A stretch of DNA of 64,000 nucleotides from Nepenthes gracilis (taxonomy: Eukaryota; Streptophyta; Magnoliopsida; Caryophyllales; Nepenthaceae), in assembly GCA_033239525.1 (NCBI GenBank), contig BSYO01000010.1:13360042-13424041 (forward strand), given 5' to 3'. Positions 22,934 to 34,559 of the stretch are shown piece after piece. The notes under the pieces are model-generated. The model did not search any database. It had not been told where the DNA came from and saw only the letters and a program-made list of their open reading frames with translations. How positions within the stretch are numbered: the first letter of the stretch is position 1; every line of letters starts with the position of its first letter. The position numbers were made by a program, and so were the translations under genes.

Positions 22934-23229
22934 AGCAAATTTTCTCCTCAAAAGACGACAGCCCTGAAAGGGTGGAAGGCGTCAGAGCTCAACCAATGGG
23001 GACCTTCCACGTGGAAGGCCCGTAAAGCCTCATGCGTTTTCTAGGCAAGACTCCACGACGCAACGTCTTCTGACCACGTAGACATTGAATGCACCAGTCA
23101 CACCAGGAGACGTGACTGCTAGCAGTGACACCTCTGCTCCCACAGTGTTGATCGTAGATCATAGAGGAAAATGCCCGGCAAAGAAGAAAAGCAACCACGA
23201 AGGAAAGAAGAAAATGAAGGCAAAATGGC

Positions 23230-23825
23230 TACTTCTTTTATTAATCGATACTTTCTTACAAAGTTCAAGATCAACAGCTATAATGCTATGAGAAAGACAA
23301 AGGAAGATGACGGTGCGAGGCCCCGGAGGCCCCTTGTCATGCCCCCAGATGAGCTCGACGAACGCGATCTACATGAGATCCCCACGGCCAGGAGCCGTCG
23401 GTAGTTCACTGAGTGGACTGGGGCGATCACGAGGAGCACTCCTGTCGATGGAAGCCGCCGAAACGCCATCCATCGGGGCGGGATCAACACCGACGCTGGA
23501 AAGCACTTCGGGGAAGTAGCGGGGGTACCTCGCGACTCCCTCGCTGGGTTTCCAGCATCTCCCCCTCCACGGCATGCACTCGAGCTCAGCGTGTGGGAAA
23601 GCTTGAGCGGCAGCCTCCGCTGGCAGGAGACATACCCGCAGAGGTTCTGCTAAGAGTCTACCCCGCATCAGGCGAGCCACAACCCGAGGAGAGGGTGCAC
23701 GATGACAGCAGAATGGTCGAGCCACTCTCGTTAGCATGAGTAGAAAACTGTGACACGAGAATTAGAACAGTTTTCATCAAGAACTTCGAGCATCCGGCCA
23801 ATCCATCCAACTCCTTCTCGGACAT
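23230..23825 (-). pseudogene. Antisense unit 3 of element B, small and unrecognised
   Basis: An ATG at 23,825 (minus) opens MSEKELDGLAGCSKF, which stays open to about 23,658. A longer overlapping frame runs 23,737-23,369 with no recognisable domain. The unit ends at an AATAAA on the minus strand (23,237-23,242) followed upstream by TTGTAAG. I do not recognise the protein. Confidence 0.4.
23237..23242 (-). terminator. Poly(A) signal of antisense unit 3
   Basis: TTTATT on plus is AATAAA on minus, in a context (TTGTAAG...AATAAAAG) resembling the antisense end in element A. Confidence 0.45.
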
Positions 23826-23911
23826 CCGCCGAGGGCAGGGCAAGCTAGAATCTTCTCATTGCTTCTCCAATGGTTGCCAAAGGATGAACTCTGCTTGCTC
23901 GAGTGCCCCTC

Positions 23912-23920
23912 CTATTTATG
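23912..23920 (-). promoter_or_regulatory. TATA-like box of antisense unit 3
   Basis: CATAAATAG on the minus strand lies about 90 bases before the ATG of unit 3. Confidence 0.45.
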
Positions 23921-24195
23921 GACAAAATGGGAGCCATTCTCTTGCCTAACGCAGCACGGCAGCCAGCAGATGTCTTTCACCAAACGGGATGCAACCACTA
24001 ATCAGACGCAACCCAAGGCATGCGAATCTTACCCGGCAGGGTAACGAGTCACGGCAGCGCCTAAAAAGCCTACGCAGTCTCCTAGGCAAGGCACGAGTTC
24101 AAAAAATGACAAACGGTAGCGTGGCATGAGAAAAGCTGTGAGGCCGTGATATGGGCCCAAGGAATATGCTAGGCCCGACCACTGGCCGGCCCAGG

Positions 24196-24208
24196 CATGG
24201 GGGGTTAG
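24196..24208 (+). other. Polypurine tract of element B
   Basis: CATGGGGGGTTAG immediately precedes the 3' LTR and matches the tract of element A. Confidence 0.8.
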
Positions 24209-25142
24209 TGTTGGGTCCTATGTCCAGGCCCATGAAAAGATTCGAGGCCCACGAATGGGTGCCAAAGCTCGCGTGGGATGATGAGCCTAGACCAACTGCG
24301 CAGGAGGCGTACGCGGTGCCACGCTGACAGAAGACAACGAAAACTCTGCAGCGCATTAACGCACTACAGGAAAACCGACAGAAAGGCGAAAAGGCCAGCC
24401 AATCGGGAAGCGGCTGGCATAGCGCCAACGGCTCAGACAGCCGCCTGCAAACAGTTAGCCAATCCTTGCTTATGGGTGAAACCAGGCGTGGCTGGCAGCG
24501 CCAAGAAGCCTGCCAGCCACGACAAAATGATAGCCGACATGGCCGGTGGTCAACGACAGCGACCAGCGGCGAGGAAGCCCTTGCAACCAGCATTCTGGCG
24601 CCCAGAGTCCAATGGGGAGGAGCCTATAAGAGCTCCCACTCCCTGCAGAGAAAAAGATCTGATTTTCAAACTCTGATCTTCCCTCCTCTAAACTCGATCA
24701 CAAGAAAGAAAGACCTGGAACTGAGAACGCACTCACTTCCTTCTGGCACGAGCTAGCTCACGATCACTAACCCCACGTCTTCTCAGACCACAGGAAAGTT
24801 AGCCACCCGTTGCGGTGTACCAAGAAAGCCAGGCCTTCCCTAACCTGCTCATTGCAATCTCCATACCATCATACACGCATCTCTCACGCTTCTACAGCAT
24901 TCATCCGCACACCGCCCATAGCGTGCGCCATTCTCATTTATTGAGGGAATTTGCTGACTTGAGCGTCGAGTGGCCGTGGTGGGAGAAATCCTGCCAGACC
25001 TCTGACCTCTTGTTTGTTATTTGTGTTGTGCAGGTTCAGGTTCAAGGCTACGAAAATCGGACCCTTCACCTGACTCCACAGCGTGCTTTGGAATCCGAAG
25101 GCTCTCTAATACGTACAACAACCGCGGACCCGGGACGCAACA
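24209..25142 (+). repeat. 3' LTR of element B (934 bp)
   Basis: It starts TGTTGGGTCCTATG and ends GACGCAACA. TATA box CCTATAAGAGC is near 24,621. Relative to the 5' LTR it has a short indel near 24,375-24,390 and scattered substitutions. Confidence 0.92.
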
Positions 25143-25655
25143 ATTGTTATATATAAAAATTAAAATATAATATTTAAAATATAATTATATATATATGTAT
25201 ATAATATCTAGTGATTAATATAATTTAATTAATTAGGGATTGGGTTTAGCATCCTTAATTAATAAAATTACATTTTATTATCACATATGCTATAAGGATA
25301 TTAATTGTGACTAATTATTTTTTAATATAATAAAATTTATCTCACAGAAAATTTTATTATATTAAATTAATTAATTAGGATAAAATGTCAAAATATTTTT
25401 TTCTTAATTTGCCCACAAAAATTAAGAATTGGAATATAATTTGATAGTTTTATTATAAAATTGGATAAGAATCTATTTGAATTAAAAATTTAGCCCATAG
25501 GTAATTTTTATGTCAATTGATTCATGATGTATGCTTTACATTGGTAAAATATAATTTTATATTTATTTGTTAGCCTAATTTATTATTTGTTAAGTATGTA
25601 TTTAATTTTTATACAGTTATTCAATCTGTTAATTTTTTTGATATAAAATGTAAAA
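25143..25655 (+). other. Copia 2 leader, right piece
   Basis: AT-rich non-coding leader resuming after element B. From about 25,462 it aligns with copia 1 starting at 2,998 (GAATTAAA.ATTTAGC, GTCAATTGATT, ATGATGTATGCTTTA). Confidence 0.8.
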
Positions 25656-26440
25656 TTTTTGAATTGAAAAGTGATAACTATAAAGTATAGAATGAGAGAA
25701 TTCTTCTTTATTTAGGGTGGATGGATATAGATTATATTATAAGGAAAGAGGAACCACCCGCTCTTACTGTAACCAGCACTTCAGTTGATGTAGCTCTTTA
25801 TGAACGATGGGAGCGATCTAATCGCCTTAGTTTAATATTCATAAAAACTAAAATTTCTATTGGTATTCGTAGTTCCGTCGATCAATATAACAAAGTACAA
25901 GATTTACTTAAAGTTATCGATGAACAGTTTGAAATTTCAGATAAAGCACTTGCTAGCACCCTAATAATGAAATTTTTATTTTTAATGATCACCTGTATTA
26001 AGGGTGTGCGTGAGCACATTAAGCAGATGAGGGATATAGTGGCTCAGTTGAAAAATTTAAAGGTAAAAATATCTGAGTCTTTTCTTGTGCATTATATTTT
26101 GAACACGCTTTCACTACAATATAGACCTTTTAAAATCTCTTATAACACACATAAAAATAAATGATCGTTCAATGAACTTATGACCATGTGTGTTTAAGAG
26201 GAAAAAAAGCTCATGATGGAACAAAGTGAAAGCGTATTTATGTTCAAAGAAGAAAAGTTTAAAACTTAAGCCAAAAAGAATAGAAAAGAAAAAATACCTC
26301 CTCAATCAGACATCAAGAAGGAATCCAAGTGCTTCTTCTGTAAAAAGAAGAGACACGTCAAGATGGATTGTATCAAATACCAAAATTGACTTGAGAAGAA
26401 AAGTAATCCATTCTCTTTTTTATGTTATGAATCTAATATG
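25656..26440 (+). pseudogene. Copia 2 gag, broken
   Basis: The open part from 25,721 reads IRKEEPPALTVTSTSVDVA, then WERSNRLSLIFIKTK and GVREHIKQMRDIVAQL. A TAG lies before it in the DNYKV segment and a TGA at 26,162. The zinc knuckle CFFCKKKRHVKMDC (about 26,329-26,370) is intact here, unlike in copia 1. Confidence 0.85.
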
Positions 26441-28140
26441 ATTAATATTTCTCATAACATATGGTAGATTGATTCTGATTCTACAATTTATATTTTAAAT
26501 TCCTTACAGGGCTTGCAAAACCTAAGGAAGCCAGTGGACAGTGAACAATGCACTTCTCTAAAAACAAGATGCGTTCACATGTGGAGGCCATTGGAATATG
26601 TAGTTTAATTTTGAGCAGTGGTTTTGTTTTGAATTTGGAAAAAACCTTTTATATTATAAATTTCTCCAGAAATTTGATATCAGTTTCAAGACTTACACAT
26701 TTCGGATATTCCATTATATTTTCAGACTTATCTTTCAATTTATATTATAAATCTGATATTGTTAGGAATGGTATATTGTCTGATGATCTTTATTGCTTGA
26801 ACTTATAAAATAATATCACTTTCAATACTGTGCTGTTAATACTGGTATTAAGCGATATGTTATGGATGAATGTTCCTCTATGTTCTAGTATAGGAGATTA
26901 GGTCATATTTTTATTAAAAAAATTAAAAGATTAGTAAATGATGGAATGCTTAAAACTCTAGATTTTACTGATTTTTAGATTTGTGTGGATTGTATTAAAG
27001 AAAAATAGACTAATAAGACTAAGAAAAATGTCAAAAGGAGTTCAGATATATTAGAAATCATACATACAGATATTTGTAATCCTGATATTGACTCATACGA
27101 TCCAAAATATTTCATCACATTTATAGATGATTTCTCACGATATATGTATCTTTACTTGCTTCATAGTAAGAATGAAACCTTAGATACTTTTAAATTATTT
27201 AAAGTAGAAGTAGAGAAACAATGTAAAAAATAAATTAAGATTGTGAGATTAAATAGAGGTAAAGAATATTATAAAAGATATATTAAAGATGGACAAATGT
27301 CTGGTCCATTTGTAGGGTTTCTTTAAGAACATTAAATTTTTATCCAATATACTATGTCTGGTTCTCTGGACCAAAATAGTATAGCAGAAAAAAAATTAAA
27401 CGTTATTGGACATGGTGAGAAGTATCCTTAGCTACTTCGATCTTCCAAAATTCTTGTGGAGTAAAACTCTTAAATTGGCGGTGTATATATTAAGTCGGGT
27501 CCCAACAAAAACTATTTCAAAAACTCCTTTTGAGTTATAGTAAGGTTGGAAATCGAGTTTACGACATGTACGCATATGAAAATTCCCATCTAAAGTAAGA
27601 GTTTATAATCCACATGAGAAGAAGTTGGATCCAAGGATCATCAGTGGATATTTTATTTGATATGCTGAACGGTTTAAAGGATACAAATTTTACTATCCAT
27701 CCCACAGCACTAGGATTATGGAATCGAAAAATTTTTTGAGAATGACTTAATGAGTGAGAGAAAGCGATCCAGAAATATGATTCTGATAATGATCATTTGG
27801 TTTCTCAACCTTCCACTTTAATTAATAAGTTAATTGTTGTACACATCCCTTGAGATCAAATTGGTGTTGAATAACCAATCAATGTCATTTCACAAAATGT
27901 TGATCATATTCCATTTTATCATAAAATTCAAGATTTATCTGAAATAGTTATACAATATATTCATATTAAGAATGATGATACAACATTTAGAAGATCTTCT
28001 AGAATGAGAAAATCAGCAATTTTTAGTGATTTTATTGTATATCTATGGGAGTCTGACTATAATATTAGAGCCGAAAATATCCTGAAACATTTTCACAAGT
28101 TATGAGTTGTAATAAATCATAATTATGGTATAATACCTTG
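26441..28140 (+). pseudogene. Copia 2 protease and integrase, broken
   Basis: The protease site reads IDSDSTIYIL, so the glycine of DSG is changed to aspartate. A conserved stretch follows (SGFVLNLEKTFYI, NLISVSRLTHFGYS). The integrase region keeps HTDICNPDIDSYDPKYF and FIDDFSRYMYLYLLH around 27,060-27,160. The glutamate motif near 27,385 is disrupted by a small deletion. Multiple stops follow. Confidence 0.85.
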
Positions 28141-28149
28141 AAGGAAGAG

Positions 28150-28984
28150 ATAAATTTTATGAGTTACAATGGAGTCTGAAATCTTATTGAGTTGCCTAAA
28201 GGGGTAAAAGTCATAGGCTGTAAATGGGTCTTTAAGATAAATAAAGATTCATTAGGTAATATCGAAAGATATAAAACAAGATTCGTTGCTAAAGGATATA
28301 TTCATAAAAGGGAATTGATTACACTGAGACTTTTTCTCCTGTATCTAAAAAGGATTATCTTCGCATTATTTTGGCATTGGTTACTCATTTTGATATGAAA
28401 TTATAACAAATGGATGTGAAAAAGCATTTCTAAATGGTAATTTAGAGGAAGAAGTTTATATGAAACAGTCAGAAGGATTCTCCTCTAGTGATGGTGAGCA
28501 ATTGGTATCCAAACTCAAAAAGTCCATATATGGATTGAAACAAACATCCTGTTAATGGTATTTAAAATTTGATGATATTATCTCTTTATTTGATTTTAAA
28601 GAGAATATTTTGGATCAATGTATATACCAAAAGGTCAGTGGGAGTAAGATTTATTTTCTTATTTTATATGTGAACGATATTTTATTTGCATCCAATGATA
28701 AGGGCTTGTTATATGAGATGAAATAATTTCTCTCTGATAAATTTAAAATAAAACATACGGGTGATGCATCTTATGTCATTTGCATAAAGATATATCGAGA
28801 CAGACCACGATGTATTTTAGGTTTATCTCAGAAACCTATATCAATAAAGTTTTACAGAGATTTTGGATGAATGATTGTTTACTAAGTGTAGCACCTATTG
28901 TGAAGGGTAATAGGTTCAACTTAAGCCAATATCCGAAAAATAATTTTAAACGGAAACAGATGAAAAAACATTACATATGCTTTT
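28150..28984 (+). pseudogene. Copia 2 reverse transcriptase, broken and cut by insertion C
   Basis: The frame at 28,192 reads [19 protein letters not shown] and [10 protein letters not shown]. The catalytic box at about 28,660-28,690 reads LILYVNDILFA, so one catalytic aspartate is lost. The frame runs to IVKGNRFNLSQYPKNN and stops at ACATATGCTT, where the insertion begins. The RNase H part resumes at about 33,579. Confidence 0.85.
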
Positions 28985-29099
28985 TGTTAGAGACATTTGT
29001 CTAATTGGCATATTTCGTGACCATATGTATTAGTATATCAATGTCGAGTTGTGGGTTGTCGGATTAAAGTCCGTTATGACCGGTCCGCACTCTAGTCGC

Positions 29100-29300
29100 T
29101 CGAGCCGCCCGAAGCCCCCGCGCTCGCCTGGTGCTCAAACCCCGCTCGAGCCGAAAATCCAGAAGGTACTCGGCTCGCCAGGCGCTCAATACCCAATCAA
29201 GCCGAAAATCCGGAAAGTACCCGGCTCACCAAGCGCTCGATATCCGCTCGAGCCGAAAATCCAAAAGGGTGCCCGCTTGCTACTCGCCTTCTGGCCGCTC
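29100..29300 (+). repeat. 51-bp minisatellite, about three copies
   Basis: GCCGAAAATCC recurs at 29,150, 29,201 and 29,252, a period of 51, with GCTCG..... between. As 51 is a multiple of three the repeat stays open, giving a 17-residue repeat (SSRKS...); this is not evidence of a gene. Confidence 0.85.
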
Positions 29301-29329
29301 AAGCGCCCGGAGGGTTTCTCACGAAACCC

Positions 29330-29561
29330 TATAATAATAATTAGAAATAACTCATAATCATAATAATTAATAGAAAATAATAATGGTGGGTATAATGATA
29401 ATAAATGTAATAAAAAATTAAATAATTAATAATAAAAATATATTAAAATATATTCATAATAATAATAAATATATAAATAAATAATAATAATAAATGTAAT
29501 AATAATAATAATATGTGTAATAGGAATAATAATAATAATGATGATAATAATAATATGTGTA

Positions 29562-29592
<31 letters not shown>

Positions 29593-29765
29593 TATGAAAA
29601 TAGAAAAGGAAGGAAAACAGGAAGAGAGAGAGGAGCGGATGAAGAACGAAGAAGAAGGAAAGGAAGGAGGGGAAAAGAAAAAGAAAGAAAGAAAGAAGGA
29701 AGGAAAAGAATAGGGAAAAGGGAAGAAGAGAAGGAGGGAAAGGGAGGAGGAAGAGGAAGGCGGCG
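29330..29765 (+). repeat. AT-rich (ATA/TAA)n then GA-rich tract
   Basis: AATAATAAT repeats run to about 29,595, then an almost pure purine stretch (GGAAGGAAAACAGG, GAAGAAGGAAAGGAAGGAGG) to about 29,765. Minus-strand frames rich in Ile, Leu, Ser and Phe here are artefacts. Confidence 0.9.
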
Positions 29766-31004
29766 AAATCATGGACGCGGATCCAGCAACGTCCAAAATG
29801 GAAGCCGAGCACAACCCTAATCGGACCCATTCATTATTTAAGGAGGACATTGTGTGGGAAGAAGGGGCCGCCGTCGTGAAACCCTAGTCGTGCTATCGTC
29901 GCCTCTGTTCCTTCTTGCAAGCCGCCATCAAGCACGCCATCGTCGACCCGTGCCGGAAGAAGAGTTGGCGTCGCCGTCATCGTTCGAGTGGTTTGCTGCC
30001 GTCGCCGACAACAATCGGTACCGGTCACCATCACAGATCTGAAGCCGAAGGCGAGCAAAGTCACCGGCCGCCGCCCGTTGCGATCGGGCCGCGGTTGGCC
30101 GCCGCCGTTGCCGATCGGGCCGCGTTGAAGCCGCCGCCCGTTCTTCGATCACGCTCATGAAGCCGTAACCATTGACGTTGTCAGTTGTGCCGCCGTCGCC
30201 GCAAATCCTCGTTGCCGTTGATCCCTTGCCGTCGTAAACCCTAACCGCCTCTGTTCAACAGGCAAGTGTTCCTCTACTGTCGTTCTTCCCTAATTTCGCA
30301 AGTAAACCTCTACTGTCAATTCTATTCGAATCGCAAGTGATCTCTTCTTATTGTCGTTTCTCTTCTTGCATATAAATTTGATCCTTCACTTCCTCAATCT
30401 TCGTGATTGTTAATTGAATTTGGGTATATTGTGGAGATGATGTGAAAACTGTGGAAAAGTGAACGTTGGGAAAACAGAGTCCGATTTCTGGTATGCAGGT
30501 TTCGAAAAATGTTCATGGGCTTCAAGTAGAAATTAAGGGCCAAAATTTATGAGTTAAAAATTCCCCAAATCTTATTTGTTGAATGTGAAAAGAAAGGTTA
30601 GGATTTTCATTCATTTCGGTGGAAATCTTTGAGGCACTGCAATGTAGCCTCTCGCTCTATTCGTATATTTGGTATGGCTTCGGCAACGTGATAGGCCTCA
30701 GAAGAGGGTATGTCATTCGTATTCTACGGTATACATACGTGTATGTGTGGCCGTGAAGCTGCTGAGTGTGGGACGGTGTGTGCTTGTTGCAGCTGAGTGC
30801 GTGAGCTGTGTGTGCGTGTGTGCAGTAGAAATAGCTGTTTGATGGCTGTGTGTGCGTGATGGGTTGGCATGCTATGTGTAGGCTGGGCTCTGTGTGTATG
30901 TGTTTTAGTGGACCAGGTGTTGGGCTGGGTGTGTGTTGGTGTGGGCTGTGAGCTGGGCAAATTGGTGTGAGTGTGTGTGGATTTGGATGGCAGGATGTGT
31001 GAGG

Positions 31005-31007
31005 GGG

Positions 31008-31069
<62 letters not shown>

Positions 31070-31140
31070 GATATATGTGTGTGTGTGTATATTAGATTGT
31101 GTATGTGGGTATATATATATATATATAAATATATATATGT
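31005..31140 (+). repeat. (TA)n/(GT)n microsatellite in insertion C
   Basis: A TATATA tract followed by a long GTGTGT run and mixed GTAT repeats. Confidence 0.9.
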
Positions 31141-31810
31141 ATGTTAATATATGAAAGTGCTTTGTATAAATATATATATAAGTGGGAATGTATAAGTGTA
31201 TATGAATGTAGATGGATAATGAAAATATATGTATGTTTATGTGTGGACATATGGGTATACATGAGAATAAAAATGTTAAGGCGCATAGAAGGCATTTACA
31301 CTTTGTATATGTGGCATTTCAAAATATACCATCCTGTGTTAATAATTAGGTATGTATATTGATTGTTTGTGGAGAAATAAATATTGCTTGGGGATGGAAC
31401 TTGAATAAAAGTAAAGATCGTTGGCCTTAGTTGTAGGCATCGCTCCGGAACAAAATGGAAGAACAGTTGAGTGGTTGAATTAAACACAAAAATCATATCT
31501 CGATCTTTGTATGCCTTCGTACGTCCTGAGAAACATTCCTTTGTGTTGGTTTTGATTGTGTGAGTACAGTCTGGTCAACACCGAACGACGTTCCTATTAT
31601 TGATGTTGTAAAATTTTCTTGCGTTATACTCGGTGTGTATGTGTTGGCTTTTTACGGTCAAGGTTAAGGAGAGTGTGTGAAAACATTGAAGTATATGGTC
31701 GAATGGGAGGCTTTGGTACTTTAATGTGGTTTACGCTTATCCAATACTGATTTTCTTATCCTGGTGGTGTTGAGGTATATTGTCTAGTTCGGTGGGATGC
31801 TTATAGCCAT

Positions 31811-32340
31811 GTGATCATCGTAGGAGATGATATCAGGGATATCATTTGGCGAGGGATATCACGGATGGTATCGACATGCTACGGGTACAGCCTCTGAGAG
31901 AACTGTAGGGGTAGTTGGATACCATGGATGACCTCATTGCACTTACCCAGCCGTTGGGGGCGTAAATGCGCAGCCTTTGGTTCACGGTGGCAGAATAAGA
32001 TCTAAGGAGATTCTTATTATCTCGTACAGTTGTGACCTCAATTTGAGTTCATAATCAAATTCTTGTAATCTCGTATAGTGAGTTAAGAGGGATGTTATAA
32101 CCTAGTGACCATCGTAGAGGATGATATATGGGATATCATTGGCGAGGGGTATCGGAGATGGTATCGGCATGCTACGGGTACAACCTCTAGGAGGACTGTA
32201 GGGGTAGTTGGATATCATGGATAACCTCGCTGCACTTATCCAACCGTCGGGGGCGTAAATACGCGGCCTTTGGGTCACTATGGTAGAATAAGATCCAAGG
32301 AGATTCATTGTAATATTTCATCCTTGCTGATATCTCGTGA
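31811..32340 (+). repeat. Imperfect 294-bp tandem duplication in insertion C
   Basis: GTGATCATCGTAGGAGATGA at 31,811 recurs as GTGACCATCGTAGAGGATGA at 32,105. The copies stay aligned through GGCATGCTACGGGTACA-type sequence, GTAGGGGTAGTTGGATA and AATAAGATC.AAGGAGATTC. Confidence 0.85.
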
Positions 32341-33578
32341 GTTTGGGGTTCGGTTGAATCCACAAGTTATTCCTTAGAATCCATGGGTTGGATTTTACGA
32401 TCTTCGGATTTGGTGAATCCATGTTGTTTATCGATATTGATGTTTCGGTCGTTCATGCTGACATATGGACCGGAAAAATCCCCAATCATCGTTTATGTCG
32501 GATTCCAGGGGATTACCGTTGTTTATTGGTACTCTTACTGTTTTTGGATGTGCGGGTCTCGTGGGACCTATTTTGCCTAGAGTCGTATTTACGACGTGTT
32601 GTAATTTGCTCGGATATGGTGGATGGTTAGATTTATATTGAGATCGTGATAGTTTAATATCCGAGATTATTATTGTTATATACCGTTTTTTATTATTATC
32701 ACTTGCTGGGCTTTGGCTCACCCTTGTATTTTATTGGCTCCAGATTAGACAGGTTGACATCAAGATCAAGTAGATCACGTGACTTTTGGGTAGTCGTCAG
32801 ATAGAAGTGATATCAGAGTTCGTGGCTCTTCGGACGGAGATTTAAGATCTTTGTAGTTTAGTTACTGTTCAACTTTTATGAGATTTCTTTATGAGAATTG
32901 ATATTGTGGGACATCGATGTTATTTATTGAAGTTATTAGTCATTATTATGGATATTTATGTGATGATGTATTTATGATGACTATGGATTTTGTCTTAAAT
33001 GATATTATAGAATTTATTAAAGTTGCTTGATGACGTGTAATTGGCGATTTTGGACGATTCGAAAATTTCACCGTGACGGTCTGGGTCGGGTTCGGGGATC
33101 CGAGCTCGGGTCGCTACAGATGTTGGTCCATGAAGAAGGAGACTCGTTCGTGATTGACAATTCAAGTGGTTCGAGGGAAGATTGACGTGAAGATCGGAAG
33201 GTATCCAGTTCAGTTGCCGCGGGCAAATCCAAGGAGTTCCTTGGTAGGGATCACGTGACGGGAGTAAGTCGGCTAGGTTAGCGCATCGTTACCACCCGCT
33301 CTGTAAGTTGATTTTCATAGTGCATTGCTTCCTTGGCCGTTGAAACCCGGAGTATTTTTCTCGATTACCGTGGGTATCGAGTTTTCACTTCGTCACCAAA
33401 AATCGTGTCTTTATCTTTATTGCTCATTATTATATATATTGTGCATGCTTGTTATCTCCTTAGTATCTAGTATTAAATATCCTTTACGTATATCGGATAT
33501 TTATTTATTGTTGCTTCCGCTATAATTTTTCGGGGTCGAAACTTGATTATCCATGTTAGCACAAAAAGTGCTTTTTCA

Positions 33579-34246
33579 CTTCCGCTGTTGGAAGTTTGAT
33601 GCATGTTCAGGTATGTATAAAACCTGACATCACATTTACAGTTGGAATGTTGGGAAGATTTCAGAGTAATCCCGGTATTGAACACAGGAAAGCTGCTAAG
33701 AAAGTGATGAGGTATCTCCAAGATATCAAAGACTACATGCTTACATATGGACGGACCGACGATTTAAAAGTATTGGGGTACTCCGATTCAAACTTCGTTG
33801 GATGTGTTGATTCATGTAAATTAACGTCTGGTTACATATTTATATTTATTGGTGGAGCTGTATCCTGGCGGAGTGCAAAGCAAACTTTGATTGCTACTTC
33901 TACTATGAAAGTCGAGTTCGTTACTTGTTTTGAGACTACAAAGTATGGTGTATAGATGAGAAATTTTATGGCTAGGTTTAGAGTGGTTGATTCCATCTCA
34001 AGGCCATTGAAGATATATTGCGATAATTCAGCTGTTATTTTCCTGAATAAAAATAATAAAAGTAGCAGTCGAAATAAATATATCGACATTCAATTTTTAT
34101 CAATAAATGAGCGCGTTAAAGAAAAAGAAATTGTTATTGAGTATATTAGTACTGAATTCATGATCGCCGATCTTTTGACAAAAGGCATGCCACTATTGAG
34201 GTTCAAGGATCTTGTAATAAGAATGGGATTAAATTTTATTTTATGA
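33579..34246 (+). pseudogene. Copia 2 RNase H region, right of insertion C
   Basis: It resumes with GSLMHVQVC-like sequence in alignment with copia 1 at 6,497. It reads ITFTVGMLGRFQSNPGIEH, KVLGYSDSNFVGC, IATSTMKVEFVTCFETTKYG, a TAG at 33,953, then IYCDNSAVIFLNKN. It ends MGLNFIL-stop at 34,246, as in copia 1. Confidence 0.88.
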
Positions 34247-34559
34247 TTTTTATTGTATGGATAATGATATTTAATAAAATTTCTATTTAATTATTGTGAT
34301 ATTTCTCAAAATTTTGTGTACACATTGGTTGATTTGAGAATATCATTAATTATTGGACAAAGAATAAATATAAGATTTATTCATAAAGTAATATTACCGA
34401 ATACAGGTACGTCTTAAGAAATGTAATATATTGTAATACACGGAAGATATTATTTATTATTAGAGGATTTAGCGCAATGATTCATATATCTATTTCTTAG
34501 GTTTGAGAATTGATGTGTTTGGTTATCACATCAAGTAAAATATGGACCAAGTGGGAGAA

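Larger units (their letters stand above)
12571..25142 (+). mobile_element. Element B: complete but mutated Tat-lineage Ty3/gypsy retrotransposon (12.6 kb)
   Basis: Two LTRs (926 and 934 bp) with TGTTG/CAACA ends bound gag, protease, RT, RNase H and integrase in gypsy order. A second RNase H domain and an antisense frame beyond integrase mark the Tat lineage. Flanks are ATTAT (left) and ATTGT (right), matching at four of five bases. The LTRs differ at roughly one base in ten by eye over the first 200 bp. All sense frames carry stops or shifts, so the copy cannot move on its own. Confidence 0.93.
28985..33578 (+). mobile_element. Insertion C: unclassified 4.6-kb insertion in copia 2, LTR-like
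   Basis: Alignment with copia 1 shows copia sequence ending at ACATATGCTT and resuming at CTTCCGCTG. Only a weak CTT-type duplication is visible. The inserted DNA ends read TGTTAG and TTTTTCA. Inside are a 51-bp minisatellite, AT- and GA-rich tracts, a TATTTAAGG box near 29,836 with CCCTAG and GC-rich sequence after it, TA/GT repeats and a 294-bp duplication. A 3' segment up to 33,118 (GGGTCGCTACA) is related to repeats D and E. The last 460 bp (33,119-33,578) are not LTR-like and remain unassigned. No coding domain was recognised. Confidence 0.6.

Noticed and set aside
23369..23737. 122-codon minus-strand frame as a distinct protein gene
   Set aside because: Within antisense unit 3 of element B, no domain, overlapped by open frames on both strands, so coding status is unsupported.
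29426..29850. Two long minus-strand frames rich in Ile, Leu, Ser and Phe
   Set aside because: They translate simple (ATA)n and GA-rich tracts in different frames; no domain.
31092..31295. Short Ile/Tyr/His-rich minus-strand frame
   Set aside because: Microsatellite translation.
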